From CBDBBY01 sp965205055 (GTDB lineage: Bacteria; Pseudomonadota; Alphaproteobacteria; Rhodobacterales; Rhodobacteraceae), in contig OZ242030.1 in NCBI GenBank assembly GCA_965205055.1, positions 1,798,001-1,862,000 of the forward strand: DNA of 64,000 nt, written 5' to 3'. The notes under the pieces were generated by a model. The model saw only the letters and a program-made list of their open reading frames with translations. It was not told the origin of the DNA and made no database searches. The position numbers and the translations under genes are program-made. Of the stretch, positions 51,537 to 59,562 are shown one piece after another (position 1 is the stretch's first letter; each line of letters begins with the position of its first letter).

Positions 51537-52454
51537 ATGCTTCGAAATCTGTCCGGCGCGGACATACGCGCGCTCAAGGTTTTTCGGACGGTCGCCGATG
51601 CCGGCGGATTTACGGCCGCGCAACAAATACTCAACGTGTCGCAGCCCACAATTTCGACCCATATCACAAATCTCGAGACCCGACTGGGGTTCAAGCTGTG
51701 CGATCGGGGCCGTTCCGGATTCAAACTCACCGAGCGCGGAGAGAGCACGTTGCGCCAGTTCGCGCATTTGAGCGACCAGATAAATTTGTTCTGCCAGGAG
51801 ATGGGCAGCCTTGCGTCGCGGCTGGTGGGGGAGCTGCGGCTGGGCATTGTCGACAACGTGATCAATAATGAAAATTGCCGGATCAGCGATGCCATCGGCC
51901 GGTTTCGCGGCCGCAACCAAGATGTGCGGCTGCGCATCTATGTCGGCACTTTCCGGCGTCTTGAGCGATATCTTCTCGAAAACCGCGTCGATGTCGCCAT
52001 CGCGATTTTCCCGTCCCGACTCAAGACCATAAACTACGTCGACATCTTTACCGAAGATCAGTCGATTTATTGCGGCAGGTCGCATCCGTTCTTCGGTCTG
52101 AGGGGCGATGATATCTCGGAAGCTAGCCTGCAGAACGTCGATTGGGTGGATACCGGCTATATCGCCGAGCAGTCTCAGAAATACGTCCCGCCTTCTCACT
52201 TCTCCACGGCAACCGCTCCCAATCAGGAAGCCGTGGCGCAGTTTCTTCTGTCAGGATGTCACGTCGGCTATCTTCCGGTCGATTACGCTCAGCAGTGGGT
52301 GGATAGCGGCGCGTTGTGGAAACTGGAGAACCCTAGTTTCAACTACACGGCGACCTTCTCGGTCGCCCATTTGGGCTCGAAGCGCAGCAACCTCATGCTG
52401 CAGGCGTTTCTAGAGGATCTGCTGGAGGTCCACCAGATTCCCGTTTCGGGATAG
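51537..52454 (+). CDS. LysR-family transcriptional regulator
   Basis: A 305-aa protein. N-terminal winged HTH: VADAGGFTAAQQILNVSQ, then TISTHITNLETRLGFKLCDR. The rest is the effector-binding domain (GELRLGIVDNVINNENC and IYCGRSHPFFGLRG). Divergent arrangement with the aldehyde dehydrogenase (165-bp intergenic region) suggests control of that operon. A TTGACA at 51472 is a weak candidate -35 for its own promoter. The effector is unknown. Confidence 0.9.
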   Translation: MLRNLSGADIRALKVFRTVADAGGFTAAQQILNVSQPTISTHITNLETRLGFKLCDRGRSGFKLTERGESTLRQFAHLSDQINLFCQEMGSLASRLVGELRLGIVDNVINNENCRISDAIGRFRGRNQDVRLRIYVGTFRRLERYLLENRVDVAIAIFPSRLKTINYVDIFTEDQSIYCGRSHPFFGLRGDDISEASLQNVDWVDTGYIAEQSQKYVPPSHFSTATAPNQEAVAQFLLSGCHVGYLPVDYAQQWVDSGALWKLENPSFNYTATFSVAHLGSKRSNLMLQAFLEDLLEVHQIPVSG

Positions 52455-52460
52455 CTGAAG

Positions 52461-52486
52461 CCCAAGGCTCGCTTGGGTCTTTATTT
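52461..52486 (+). terminator. Probable intrinsic terminator after the LysR gene
   Basis: CCCAAG-GCTCG-CTTGGG hairpin (52461-52476) followed by TCTTTATTT, seven bases after the LysR stop. Confidence 0.5.
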
Positions 52487-52652
52487 CCCGAAACTCGGCC
52501 TGCCCCTACTTTCCCTCGTCGAATTCGGCGACAATCGATTGGCACCGCCTGTTTTGAGCGGAGGGGCGGCCGATGGGAGCAGCCTATTCACCGCCTTGGA
52601 AAACCACTCCTTGCCAAGGACTTTTTGCACGCCGATCCGGGTCACTTTTAGA

Positions 52653-53290
52653 TGCCTATTGACACTCTCGACAAGCGCAAGATGCGAAAGGACTTCGATC
52701 TGAGGATCGGAACGGAATCCTTCTCCTGAAGGCGCAAGAAGCAGGACATCGCCGACGAGGCGGCCTTGGACGGGTTCTACGTGATCCGGACCAACGTGCC
52801 GGAAGAGCGGATGTCCGCCGCCGACTTCGTGCTGACCTACAAGATTGGGACGGGTCGAGAGGGCGTTCCGGGCGATCAAGGCGTCCGACCTCCAGATCCG
52901 GCCCATCCGCGACCGCCGCGGATCCGCGCCCACCTCCTGATCTGCATGCTCGCGTACTATGTCGACATGCACATGCGCAAAGCACTCGCCCCGATGCTGT
53001 TCGACGACGAGCGCGGCCCGGTCCTCAACTCGCCCGTCGCCAAAGCCGAGCTCCCGCCACAGGCAAAGCCGAAGGCAACCACCAAGCGCACGAACTCCGG
53101 ACAGGACGTCTACGACTTCCGGGGACTGCTTGCGCAACTCGGAACACTGACGATGAACCGGATCGAGCCCTCGGGGCCCGGAAAGCCGGGACTCGCCGTC
53201 CCCGCCTCGCCGACGCCGATCCAGGAACAGGCACCAAGGCCGCCGAACGCGAAAGTTCCATGCGCCAGCCCTCCCAAAGCAGCGTCTCCA
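52653..53290 (+). mobile_element. IS1634/IS4-like transposase, C-terminal remnant
   Basis: Fragments in two frames read DKRKMRKDFDLRIGTESFS, then after a stop AALDGFYVIRTNVPEERMSA, HLLICMLAYYVDMHMRKALA and APMLFDDERGPVL, as in the C-terminal part of IS1634-type transposases. Stops and shifts disable it. The ~170 bp before it (52487-52650) are not recognised. Confidence 0.65.
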
Positions 53291-53462
53291 GTAGACCCAC
53301 AGCCGGACTCCCAAAATATGCTGGACATTCAAAGAATTGTTCAAAAGACCTCCAAGGAACTTCCGGTGTTAGACTTAAAGATAGAAGTTTCGCCTTGCGC
53401 AAGTTGCCGCGAGCGATTAGCTACCGAACGTGGAAAAATTGTTCGATCCAAGGATACGGCAA

Positions 53463-54557
53463 ATGTCAACTTTCGAAAATCATTCAGAATTGGATCTTGA
53501 AAATCTCGGATCCGAAGCAGAAGACTACGAGAGCGCACCTGCAGAGTATCAAATTATCACTTATCCAGCAGATTTCACACTGGAAGTCCTCCATAATAAG
53601 TGGAAATCTAAAGAAATTAGAATCCCAAAATTTCAGCGGGGATATGTGTGGAAACCACCGCAAGCTAGCAAACTTATTGAGTCTTTTTTGGCTGGGCTGC
53701 CTGTCCCAGCGGTGTTTTTGCACATTGACCACGAAAGCCAGAAATATCAAGTTATCGATGGGCAACAACGCTTAAAGAGCATATTTTACTATTTTGATGG
53801 GGTTTTTCCGCAAAATATCAGTAGTATCAAAAAAAAGGAATTTGAGTTAAAGGGTCTCTCTGAAAATAGCCGTTTCTACGGTAAATCTTTCAAGGACTTA
53901 ACAAACGAAGATCAATTGAAATTGAAGAACGCCGTACTTCGATCATTTATTGTTCAGCAAATTTCTCCGAGTGACAATACTGGTATTTATCAAATATTTG
54001 AAAGGTTGAATACAGGCGGAACCTTGCTTTCAAATCAGGAAATTCGTAACTGTTTATTTGAGGGTAAACTTTCAGAATTTCTCGACGAGATTAATAATCT
54101 GAAAAGCTGGCGTTCAATTTTAGGAAAACAGGAACATGATTTGCGGAAAAGAGATGTTGAGTTGATTTTGAGATTCCTCGCGTTGCAAAACTTGACAGAA
54201 TATAAGAAGCCAATGAAAGAATATCTTTCTTTGTTTATGTCAAAGAATCGAAACCCAGAGGATGAAGATTTAAAAGAAAATTATAATATGTTTGAAAATA
54301 CATGTGAAGCGGTAATAGAATCGCTTGGACAAAAACCCTTTCATGTTCGTTCCGGATTGAATGCAGCCGTGTTTGATTCGGTTATGACGGCATTCTCCAA
54401 ACACTTAGATAGCATACCTAGGGATATCCACAAACGCTACACCAAACTAACCATTGAAAATGATGATTTTAGGACTTGCACAAATACTGCTACAACAGAT
54501 TCTGAAATTATAAGGAAGAGGTTTCGATTGGCAAATAAAATTCTTTTTGAAACATAA
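53463..54557 (+). CDS. DUF262 protein (ParB-fold, GmrS-like), pair 1
   Basis: A 364-aa protein from ATG 53463 (AAGGA upstream). The DUF262 core is clear: IRIPKFQRGYVW at 53-63, LPVPAVFLHID and YQVIDGQQRLKSI with DGQQR at 99-103, then FERLNTGGTLLSNQEIRNC. DUF262 is the NTP-sensing/nuclease part of GmrSD-type IV restriction enzymes and of SspE/BrxU. The DUF1524 (HNH) half is absent, so the partner activity is probably the HEPN protein encoded 16 bp downstream. Markedly AT-rich, indicating transfer. Confidence 0.85.
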   Translation: MSTFENHSELDLENLGSEAEDYESAPAEYQIITYPADFTLEVLHNKWKSKEIRIPKFQRGYVWKPPQASKLIESFLAGLPVPAVFLHIDHESQKYQVIDGQQRLKSIFYYFDGVFPQNISSIKKKEFELKGLSENSRFYGKSFKDLTNEDQLKLKNAVLRSFIVQQISPSDNTGIYQIFERLNTGGTLLSNQEIRNCLFEGKLSEFLDEINNLKSWRSILGKQEHDLRKRDVELILRFLALQNLTEYKKPMKEYLSLFMSKNRNPEDEDLKENYNMFENTCEAVIESLGQKPFHVRSGLNAAVFDSVMTAFSKHLDSIPRDIHKRYTKLTIENDDFRTCTNTATTDSEIIRKRFRLANKILFET

Positions 54558-54573
54558 TCCTAGGAATTAAGAT

Positions 54574-55047
54574 ATGCGCTTAACTAGAGTCGATAAAACT
54601 ATAGAGATTTGTGAGAATATTTTAAGATCAGATAATGAGATCAATAAAGAGGTTGAAAGTTTGTTGACGCAGTCTGTATTAATAGTGATTTATGCTGAAT
54701 TTGAAAGAAAATTTAATGAACTGATCAAGAAACGATGTGAATCTGTGAGCGATCAGTTTGCTAATGCTTTTTTAGAGAATCGGGCTGGGAACTATCCACA
54801 CGGAATGGACAAGGGAAGAATTGCAAACTGTCTAGGGGAATTCGGCAAAGCTCGAAAAGAACAATTCAATCAGCAAATGAGTAAAGATAAAAGAATAGAA
54901 AACTCCTATTCCAGTATTGTTAGCAACCGACATCTCGCAGCGCACGGAAAGGGCAGCTCAGCAAGTTTTGAGGATGTAAAGCAATTTTATGAAAACAGCC
55001 ATGAGATCTTGGATTATTTTGAAAGCGCAATTGCGCTCGATTTGTAA
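54574..55047 (+). CDS. HEPN-domain protein (RiboL-PSP/MAE_28990-like), pair 1
   Basis: A 157-aa helical protein from ATG 54574 (AGGA upstream). SNRHLAAHGKGS carries the R-x4-H motif of HEPN ribonucleases (Arg119, His124), and the N-terminal part (SVLIVIYAEFERKFNELIKK) fits the MAE_28990/RiboL-PSP subfamily. HEPN RNases act as toxins or defence effectors when released by a sensor. The gene follows a DUF262 gene, and the same pairing recurs at 55531-57169. The downstream gap 55048-55530 has no recognisable gene. Confidence 0.78.
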   Translation: MRLTRVDKTIEICENILRSDNEINKEVESLLTQSVLIVIYAEFERKFNELIKKRCESVSDQFANAFLENRAGNYPHGMDKGRIANCLGEFGKARKEQFNQQMSKDKRIENSYSSIVSNRHLAAHGKGSSASFEDVKQFYENSHEILDYFESAIALDL

Positions 55048-55530
55048 GTCTGCGAATTGATGCTTCGTCGGTCGTTGCTGTAAATGCGAGGAGGTGAAAC
55101 ATTCATTCAGTTTTTGTGGCTGCAGCTACCAAGTAGTGGGTTTTGTCGGACACTTTTTTTAATAGCATTTTTGATGCAACTTAGTGAAGTTCGGCCTTTG
55201 ATTCGAGTTCACAAGATCGGTTTATGATCCGGTGCGGGATGTTGACGGAGTGATATTTTTTCGGGCTCCACCCCTCTGTTTGATGGCGTCTTGTCATTTA
55301 TACACGGGTAACTTTCGACACTGGTGATCACTGCGAGCTTGGGAGCGTCGACGGAAGGCGCGCTCTGAACCTCGACAAAGCTTGACTTCAGGCCACGTAT
55401 CCGGTTTGCGCATCCCCGCACAGATCGGAGCAACGGGCGCGCCATTTCGACTAGGCCGTACACGCCTTGGCGCGTGAACGGGATCTGGAATTGGGCAAGG
55501 AAAAACCGCGCCGCGAATGGGAGCAGAAAA

Positions 55531-56676
55531 TTGGCCAGCCTGAAAGATGCGGATAGTCTTGTGGAAGAACCAATTTCCGGGAACGACGATACAGAACTGG
55601 AAGACGGAAACGACGAAGATGAGACACTTCCGCCCAGTCGCTACAATGTGAGCAGCTACGGATGGGATTCGGATGTTGAGGGCTTGGTCAAACGCCTCAA
55701 GCGTGGAGATATATTTATTCCCAGCTTTCAACGGCGATTCGTATGGACCCAATACGAAAAATCACTCTTCATCGAGTCGCTAATTCTTCGCCTTCCTGTT
55801 CCTAGCGTATTCTTGGCGCACGACCCGGAAACACATAACTTGAACATCGTGGACGGACAGCAGCGTTTGATTTCACTCAGGGATTATCTGGATGGGAGGT
55901 TTTCCTTGACAGGAGAGAAGATTCGGGATGATTTGAAAGGCTGCTACTTTTCCCACGATGTCGCAAAAACCCGGAATTCAAAAGTTTTGAGTTACAGAGA
56001 CGCTCGGACACTTTCTGATGCAGTTTTGCATTCCATAGTAATCAAACCGGATCCGGCGCAGGATGATCCCGAGCTTGGAAACGAGTATAATCAAGCAATT
56101 ATACAGATTTTCAGCCGCCTTAATAAAAGTGGGAATCCCCTTCAAGCACATGAAATTCGTACAAGTATCTTTCATGGCCGATTGGACAATCTCATTCGGG
56201 AACTGAACGAGCACTCTGCGTGGCGAGAACTGTTTGGAAGGCGTCATCCGCGACTGAGGGACATGGAACTTATCCTACGGTTCATCGCACTGCGCGAAGA
56301 TCATGAGAACTATAAATCACCAATGTCGAACTTTCTTGACAACTTCATGGAAAAAAACCGCGAAATGTCCGAAGAACGCGCGGAATCGGTGGGTGATGCT
56401 TTCAAAAGGGCCGCAACCCTTGTCAAGAAAACTCTTGGAGAACGTGGACTGCGAAGCGGAAAAACTTTAACAGCATCTCGATTCGATGCAATGATGAGCG
56501 GCTTCGATACTTATCTGGAATCGCACTCTGAGCCTTCAGAAGTGAAAGTAGCAGATCTTTTAAAAGATATGGAAGATAACGACGACTACAAATGGTCGAT
56601 TGACGCGTTTGCAAATGAGACGAACCGGGTCAGGAAGCGCATTGAGTGCGCTCGTGCCATCTTCGGAGCTTGGTAG
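55531..56676 (+). CDS. DUF262 protein, pair 2
   Basis: TTG 55531 has GGGAG seven bases upstream and gives 381 aa; the GTG at 55474 is the alternative. Core motifs: IFIPSFQRRFVWTQYEKSLF, LPVPSVFLAHD and NIVDGQQRLISLRDYL with DGQQR at 108-112, FSRLNKSGNPLQAHEIRTS. It is only distantly similar to pair 1, so this is not a recent tandem copy. A HEPN gene starts immediately after its stop but is broken. Confidence 0.82.
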   Translation: MASLKDADSLVEEPISGNDDTELEDGNDEDETLPPSRYNVSSYGWDSDVEGLVKRLKRGDIFIPSFQRRFVWTQYEKSLFIESLILRLPVPSVFLAHDPETHNLNIVDGQQRLISLRDYLDGRFSLTGEKIRDDLKGCYFSHDVAKTRNSKVLSYRDARTLSDAVLHSIVIKPDPAQDDPELGNEYNQAIIQIFSRLNKSGNPLQAHEIRTSIFHGRLDNLIRELNEHSAWRELFGRRHPRLRDMELILRFIALREDHENYKSPMSNFLDNFMEKNREMSEERAESVGDAFKRAATLVKKTLGERGLRSGKTLTASRFDAMMSGFDTYLESHSEPSEVKVADLLKDMEDNDDYKWSIDAFANETNRVRKRIECARAIFGAW

Positions 56677-57169
56677 ATGGTACGGCGAATTGCGGATAGA
56701 ACGCGGTACTGGCAACGCATTGCGGATCCTGTCATAAAGGCCGCCACCAACGCAGAGGAAGCTGGCTTCGAGCTTGAGGTTCATGTGCACTGGGCGAAAT
56801 ACACCTGCGTTTTGATCTCTGGTTTCATGGAGCAGCAAGCCATCAAAGAGATATTCTTGGAGCACATATGCCAATTCCAGTCCTCGCATATGCAAAAATG
56901 TTGGGGGTACATGGCCAACTTCGAAAAACATGAAGTGCGATGCAATAAAGGAAATTTTGGGCCACTTCGACGGCATTTCGATAACGGGCTTCAAGGAATG
57001 GCTTAACGGTTTCGAAAGGTGAAAGGAAATTAATGAGATCATTAATTGGCGCAATGCCATTGCTCACGGAAAGGAAGAAAATACGAGAAACGTGACACCG
57101 GCTTCCGTGAGCAATAAATTTGAGATTGTATGCGATCTTATTGATTACATTGAAGAATTGCTGAAGTAA
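56677..57169 (+). pseudogene. HEPN-domain protein, pair 2, frameshifted
   Basis: ATG 56677 follows the DUF262 stop directly. The first frame (EEAGFELEVHVHWAKYTCVL) ends at 57006 after a shift near the A5 run at ~56926. The continuing frame (KEILGHFDGISITGFKEWLN) meets TGA at 57020, then goes on as EINEIINWRNAIAHGKEE with the R-x4-H motif and ends at 57169. Two lesions, one indel and one nonsense, separate the active site from the start. Confidence 0.7.
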
Positions 57170-57333
57170 GGCCTCTTGGGCCAAGTCAATTATACTTCAA
57201 ATCAAATTTCTAGGTTCGGATCCGTTGAATTTGTCTCTTTCCAGGTGACCGCCGCAAATTGATACACTCACGGATGCCGGCCAAAGCTCCCTGAAGCTGC
57301 GAGATCTGGAGAGCAGCAGGTCGTGGCGGGTCC

Positions 57334-57549
57334 TCATGAAGCGAACCGATCAATGCATTGACCTTCAGACATCAGACCCTCGATTTCTTCCTTTACTGCC
57401 ACGATATCCGCGTCGTCTGCGTGACAAGGCACCCCGGGTCCATCAGTACGCGCTATGGGTATCACCCGGACTATCATCGAATCGATGAGTTCAACCGCGG
57501 TTTTGGACTTCGGGAATGACCCTCTCGCAATTATCGTATCGACTACCAT
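57334..57549 (-). CDS. Small hypothetical protein coupled to the DGQHR gene
   Basis: A 71-aa frame from ATG 57549, which overlaps the last 7 bp of the DGQHR gene in another frame. It reads MVVDTIIARGSFPKSKTAVE and ends DRFAS. No motif is recognised. The overlap suggests translational coupling, so it may be a small partner, though chance remains possible. The 164-bp stretch to its right (57170-57333) is non-coding. Confidence 0.4.
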   Translation of the reverse strand: MVVDTIIARGSFPKSKTAVELIDSMIVRVIPIARTDGPGVPCHADDADIVAVKEEIEGLMSEGQCIDRFAS

Positions 57550-59204
57550 GGCACCGGAAGTGTAAAGGATTCCTCTCGCTTCGGCCGACCCGAAAAGTCC
57601 CACGCCATCTTTCCGTTTGCATCTGAAGTTTCAATTCTCCTGGCCTCAAAACAGCCCTTGCGGAATCCAACCTCCCTTCTGCTATTGCCAACGCTTCCCG
57701 AAAGTAGATAAGTAAACATCTCCGCACATAGATTTTCATATCGCTTATGACGACGAATTATGAGTTCCAATGGGTCACACAAGAGGCCAAACCATGGTTT
57801 ATCTTTTCTAAAAAGATGAAGATCTCCAAACTTTTCATGTTGAGATATTTTTTTGAACATATCCGATATATTTGCACCCATGCTCATCTCGAAACTTGCA
57901 ATCGCCCGTGCTAGAGCCAATTGCGCGATAGGTAGAAAAAGTATATTTGTTTCATCACATGCTCTAAATCTATCTGAAGGGGTTCCAAGTGAACCATTTG
58001 AAGAAAAGTGCAAGATCATTTCTTTGTGCGATGGAAGAGTCGCCAAATTGTCGAAGTATGCAGACAACTGCGCTATCCCTTTTTCAAGCTCCTTGCTGTC
58101 GGGGCGGAGTAGCCCATTTCCACGGCCGCCCTTCAAGCCACGAAGGGAATCTTTCCATGTAATAAACTCAACTCTACTTCCTAAGTAGTTCTTGGAGATA
58201 GACGCAAGGCAGTCAAGTGAAGTGTATTTAGGTGACTTCTCGGTCAATTGGATCGCATTTGTATCGACATTAAATTCGTTATTGTGCCCTTTGAACAATT
58301 GGTGCCTGACCATAACTTCCCGGGCAACGATCCTGAATCCGTTGTTGCCGTCGATTATGCTACGCAAACCAGAAGTTGGTCGCTTCGCAGTTTCGTTTAC
58401 GTCGACAAAGACATTGTACAGTCGCAAAAGAGAGTCCGCAAACGTTTCCTTGTGCTGCACCGCAGGAATGATTTCAATTCCCACACTTTCATCCATCACT
58501 CCCTGCAATTTTCTCGAATCGATGTTTCGCTCCTTTAAGTAATATTCAATATCTTCCCAAGTAATATCATTCTTCAGCTTTAGAGTACCGTCTTTATTCT
58601 TTGCGGGAAGCCGGCCATTATGCAATATTTCTTTCAATCCCTTTATCGCTAAAAGGCGATGCTGACCGTCAAGTACGAAATATTGAGTGTTGGTTAGATC
58701 CAAATCTACAATTGACGCATTAGAGTCAATATACTCAACATTAATTGATGCTTTCGTTGCATAGCCGCGCGAATCCCAATTGTCATGCTTCGTATCATAA
58801 ACCCAATCTTGACAGGTAACCAATAAAAGTGGCGGAAATTTGTGATGCTCCCTAGTGGCTAAATACAATGACATGGGCTGTTGGCGCGAGTGATCGATAT
58901 CCTTATGCTGCAAATGCTTCATGTCGATATAGTTCATATTTGTGGAATTAACAGTATCGTTGAAATGTCTATTAAAGATTGGAAGATCGCTGGCGAATAG
59001 AACGTTTTCGGCAATCCATCCAAGCGATACAGTAGTAAAGTAAGAAGTGCTTGTACCCATTTTAATTCTCTGGGCGATATGGTGATCTTTTCGATCTCCA
59101 ATCCAGTCGAGAAGTAAACGCAGCGCATGCTTGTATTTTCGTTCCCTTCTCAATAAATCCATTGATGTGTTGAGAAGGGCAGCATCATTCTTGTTTTTAC
59201 TCAT
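57543..59204 (-). CDS. DGQHR-domain protein (DndB-like)
   Basis: A 553-aa protein from ATG 59204 with GGAGG nine bases upstream. TQYFVLDGQHRLLAIKGL (DGQHR at 179-183) places it in the DGQHR/DndB group, and VGIEIIPAVQHKETFADSLL and LYNVFVDVNETAKRPTSGLR fit the rest of that domain. DndB represses or modulates phosphorothioate DNA modification. This protein is ~180 residues longer than DndB and no dndA/C/D/E genes are visible, so it is probably a stand-alone relative with its own effector domain. Confidence 0.75.
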   Translation of the reverse strand: MSKNKNDAALLNTSMDLLRRERKYKHALRLLLDWIGDRKDHHIAQRIKMGTSTSYFTTVSLGWIAENVLFASDLPIFNRHFNDTVNSTNMNYIDMKHLQHKDIDHSRQQPMSLYLATREHHKFPPLLLVTCQDWVYDTKHDNWDSRGYATKASINVEYIDSNASIVDLDLTNTQYFVLDGQHRLLAIKGLKEILHNGRLPAKNKDGTLKLKNDITWEDIEYYLKERNIDSRKLQGVMDESVGIEIIPAVQHKETFADSLLRLYNVFVDVNETAKRPTSGLRSIIDGNNGFRIVAREVMVRHQLFKGHNNEFNVDTNAIQLTEKSPKYTSLDCLASISKNYLGSRVEFITWKDSLRGLKGGRGNGLLRPDSKELEKGIAQLSAYFDNLATLPSHKEMILHFSSNGSLGTPSDRFRACDETNILFLPIAQLALARAIASFEMSMGANISDMFKKISQHEKFGDLHLFRKDKPWFGLLCDPLELIIRRHKRYENLCAEMFTYLLSGSVGNSRREVGFRKGCFEARRIETSDANGKMAWDFSGRPKREESFTLPVPW

Positions 59205-59562
59205 CGCAAGACCTCCGCCGTGGTAAAGAATTTTGCGCTACAAGTCGGCGACATGACAAATCACAGGTTTCATAAATTCGATCACAAACTTGCAGTATCC
59301 TTTGCTCGTTACGGTTTCAAGGCAGACTCTCGAGCAAGTTGGATCGGTGAGGAATTTCGGTTAGGTGTAGATAAATGCGTCTGTTAATTGGCGTTGGGAA
59401 TTGAAGCATCGGGTTTTGTGTTGTCGTTGAGATGTTGCTCAGGATGGCGAAAGCCGAGGTGGGTTGCGAGCGAGTGACACGAGGCTTTAGTGCACGAATC
59501 TTTATTCATAATTCGTTTTTGTTCACTTATTCTCAGAATGTTGCGGCCCTGCCCGAACGGTT
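59205..59562. other. Intergenic region between the DGQHR gene and the transfer region
   Basis: About 360 bp. It should contain the promoter of the DGQHR gene (minus strand) and the end of the coupling-protein transcript. No gene, repeat or strong hairpin is visible. It marks the border between defence-type and conjugation genes. Confidence 0.45.

Noticed and set aside
52481..53344. A 287-codon minus-strand frame opposite the IS1634 remnant
   Set aside because: Antisense of transposase sequence on the plus strand; no motif.
57543..59204. A complete dnd phosphorothioation locus
   Set aside because: Only a DGQHR protein is present; no cysteine desulfurase, DndC, DndD or DndE gene lies nearby.
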